A stretch of DNA of 42,758 bases. Origin: Deinococcus rhizophilus (GTDB taxonomy: Bacteria; Deinococcota; Deinococci; Deinococcales; Deinococcaceae). Position numbers and translations under genes: made by a program. Location of the stretch: contig NZ_JASNGB010000002.1 in the NCBI RefSeq assembly GCF_030271215.1, forward strand, positions 1 through 42,758, written 5' to 3'. Below are positions 41,683 to 42,758 of this stretch, one piece after another. The stretch's first letter is position 1; each line of letters opens with the position of its first letter. The notes under the pieces are model-generated. The model had not been told where the DNA came from, did no database searches, and saw only the letters and a program-made list of their open reading frames with translations.

Positions 41683-42023
41683 GCAGGGCCTTTCGGGGCA
41701 CGCGGCGGGGCCAGCCAGCGCCGCCTGACCGCTGGGGCCGGGGCGCGGGGCACGTGCCGGGTGGGAATTGGGGTGGGGCCTCGGTGGGCCATTCGCCTGC
41801 CCACGCCGGAGCGCAGGTCAGACCGAACTGCCGGGCATCATACCACCCCCGGCCGCCCCCCCCGATACCCCCGCCGGGGCCTGAAAACGTAAGACCTCTG
41901 TTAGAAGTCCCTGACTAACCTCAGTGCAGCAAGGACGGGAGACACCCGCACCTGCACAGCACTTTCCGGCCCGAGGGACCTTCTCCCGATTCCTTATCCC
42001 GACGGCCCACCGAGGAGACCACC
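41683..42023. other. Divergent intergenic region between dnaB and pilA
   Basis: 341 bases without a credible gene. The dnaB side holds a likely -10 (41837-41842) and a leader of about 150 GC-rich bases. The pilA side is less GC-rich and contains TTAG...CTAA (about 41899-41918), a possible TAACCT -10 near 41916, and a Shine-Dalgarno GAGGAG at 42012-42017. No repeat copy of the other families is seen. Confidence 0.5.
41837..41842 (-). promoter_or_regulatory. -10 element of dnaB (leadered)
   Basis: TATGAT, preceded by TGG in extended -10 position, 154 bases before the dnaB ATG. No -35 is recognisable. Confidence 0.4.
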
Positions 42024-42479
42024 ATGAAGAACGGAACCCAGGGCTTTACCCTTATCGAGCTGCTGATCGTGATCGCCATCATCGGCATTCTGGCGGCAGT
42101 GCTGATCCCCAACCTGCTGAACGCACGTACCAAGGCCAATGAGACGGCAGCCCAAAGCTTTATCCGCAACACTATTACTGCAGTCGAAACTAATCGTGAC
42201 AGTGTGAGTGGGAAGCTGTCAGATGGAGGTTACGGCACTGGCGTGGACGCAGCGAGTCCCAAGGGCACACCGGCGGCGCTGGCTGCCGCTGCAACTCAGC
42301 CCTGTCAGACTGCTCAGGGTAAGACGGAAGATGAGCTACCTGCTGGCGTCACAAGCTGCACTCTGACTGTTGGCACCCAGGACAACTTCGTGGTTAACCT
42401 GGCGATGGACAGCGGCACCCTTTACGCGTACGACGGCAATAAGGTAGCTAAGGTCACCGCAGCAGTCAGCGCTCCCTAA
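42024..42479 (+). CDS. pilA: Type IV pilin-like protein (class III signal peptide)
   Basis: A 151-residue prepilin. The short leader MKNGTQG is cut by prepilin peptidase before the methylated Phe, followed by TLIELLIVIAIIGILAAVLI (Glu5 present) and the long helix PNLLNARTKANETAAQSF. The globular part has Cys pairs (QPCQTAQ and TSCTL) likely closing a D-loop. It would polymerise into pili used for adhesion, motility or DNA uptake; no assembly genes are nearby. GAGGAG lies six bases before the ATG. Past the N-terminal helix the codon use is visibly less GC-rich (ACT, ATT, GTT, AAT) than in neighbours. Confidence 0.93.
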   Translation: MKNGTQGFTLIELLIVIAIIGILAAVLIPNLLNARTKANETAAQSFIRNTITAVETNRDSVSGKLSDGGYGTGVDAASPKGTPAALAAAATQPCQTAQGKTEDELPAGVTSCTLTVGTQDNFVVNLAMDSGTLYAYDGNKVAKVTAAVSAP

Positions 42480-42506
42480 ACACCTCAGTTCTGCTTGTAC
42501 TTAATG

Positions 42507-42528
42507 CCGCCCTCCGGGGCGGTTTTTT
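42507..42528 (+). terminator. Rho-independent terminator of pilA
   Basis: CCGCCC (42507-42512) and GGGCGG (42517-42522) form a stem with loop TCCG, followed by TTTTTT. Confidence 0.85.
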
Positions 42529-42546
42529 CATTCCCTGCCCCCGCGC

Positions 42547-42552
42547 TACCCT
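42547..42552 (+). promoter_or_regulatory. -10 element of the DUF1802 remnant (leaderless)
   Basis: TACCCT, six bases before the ATG at 42559. Confidence 0.5.
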
Positions 42553-42558
42553 CTCCCC

Positions 42559-42687
<129 letters not shown>

Positions 42688-42700
42688 GCCAACCGATCAA

Positions 42701-42758
42701 TCAGATCACCTTCATGCGTTTCTCTTCCTCGTAGACCCGCTCCAGCACGAACTCCTTG
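42701..42758 (-). CDS. C-terminal end of an unidentified gene (continues outside window)
   Basis: On the minus strand a frame enters from the right edge and reads KEFVLERVYEEEKRMKVI before TGA at 42701-42703. The charged helix ending and GC-rich third positions look like coding sequence. Eighteen residues are too few to identify a family. It may have been involved in the event that truncated the DUF1802 gene just upstream of its end. Confidence 0.45.
   Translation of the reverse strand, partial: KEFVLERVYEEEKRMKVI

Overview
The window is high-GC (about 70%) chromosomal DNA from a Deinococcus. The clearest evidence is the tmRNA, whose tag reads GNQNYALAA, the tag I recall for Deinococcus radiodurans. 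Other evidence is the futalosine menaquinone enzyme MqnC, ThyX in place of ThyA within the window, and a TAnnnT promoter hexamer placed 6-8 bases before the start codon of about twenty genes, the leaderless-mRNA layout described for Deinococcus deserti. Almost everything is housekeeping or metabolic. There is no prophage, integrase, CRISPR array, restriction system or intact transposase, and I did not find a clear-cut novel multi-gene system.

Layout. 1-6.8 kb: 3' part of a sensor histidine kinase, a repeat cluster, apaG divergent from an M42 peptidase, a Tet-like MFS exporter, dusA and glgC. 6.8-14.1 kb: a 48-residue membrane protein, mqnC, topA with an unusual tail and a coupled cupin-like gene, a DUF218/YdcF-like protein and murJ. 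14.2-19.5 kb: a secreted protein, tRNA-Ser(CGA), an APH-like kinase, hflX preceded by an in-frame mini-ORF, and a membrane-anchored EEP phosphatase. 19.5-22.6 kb: a glycoside hydrolase 1/RmlD fusion, ssrA and tRNA-Leu(UAA). 22.6-31.3 kb: a small protein, the S4-pip-zapE operon, rlmB-galM, htrA, an EVE-domain protein, thyX and an acyltransferase. 31.3-38.2 kb: a branched-chain amino acid type ABC importer (livG-F-K-H-M), followed by an HSD10-type dehydrogenase and a thiolase; together they suggest import and degradation of isoleucine or a related acyl chain. 38.2-42.76 kb: nrdR overlapped by a degenerate SDR, a zinc-ribbon protein, a Nudix hydrolase coupled to dnaB, a compositionally odd type IV pilin, a truncated DUF1802 gene and the end of an unknown gene.

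The non-coding DNA is the most distinctive part. Several intergenic spaces carry small inverted repeats: a 142-bp MITE-like element that supplies the apaG stop codon; a hairpin family whose two copies keep their flanks while the stem sequences differ but still pair; a cassette starting at the stop codon of two genes and forming the terminator of two convergent pairs; and hairpins in the liv operon leader and between livK and livH. SD-led transcripts (topA, the GH1 fusion, livK, livM, dnaB, pilA) stand beside the leaderless majority. All functions are inferred by reading the sequence; no database search was possible.
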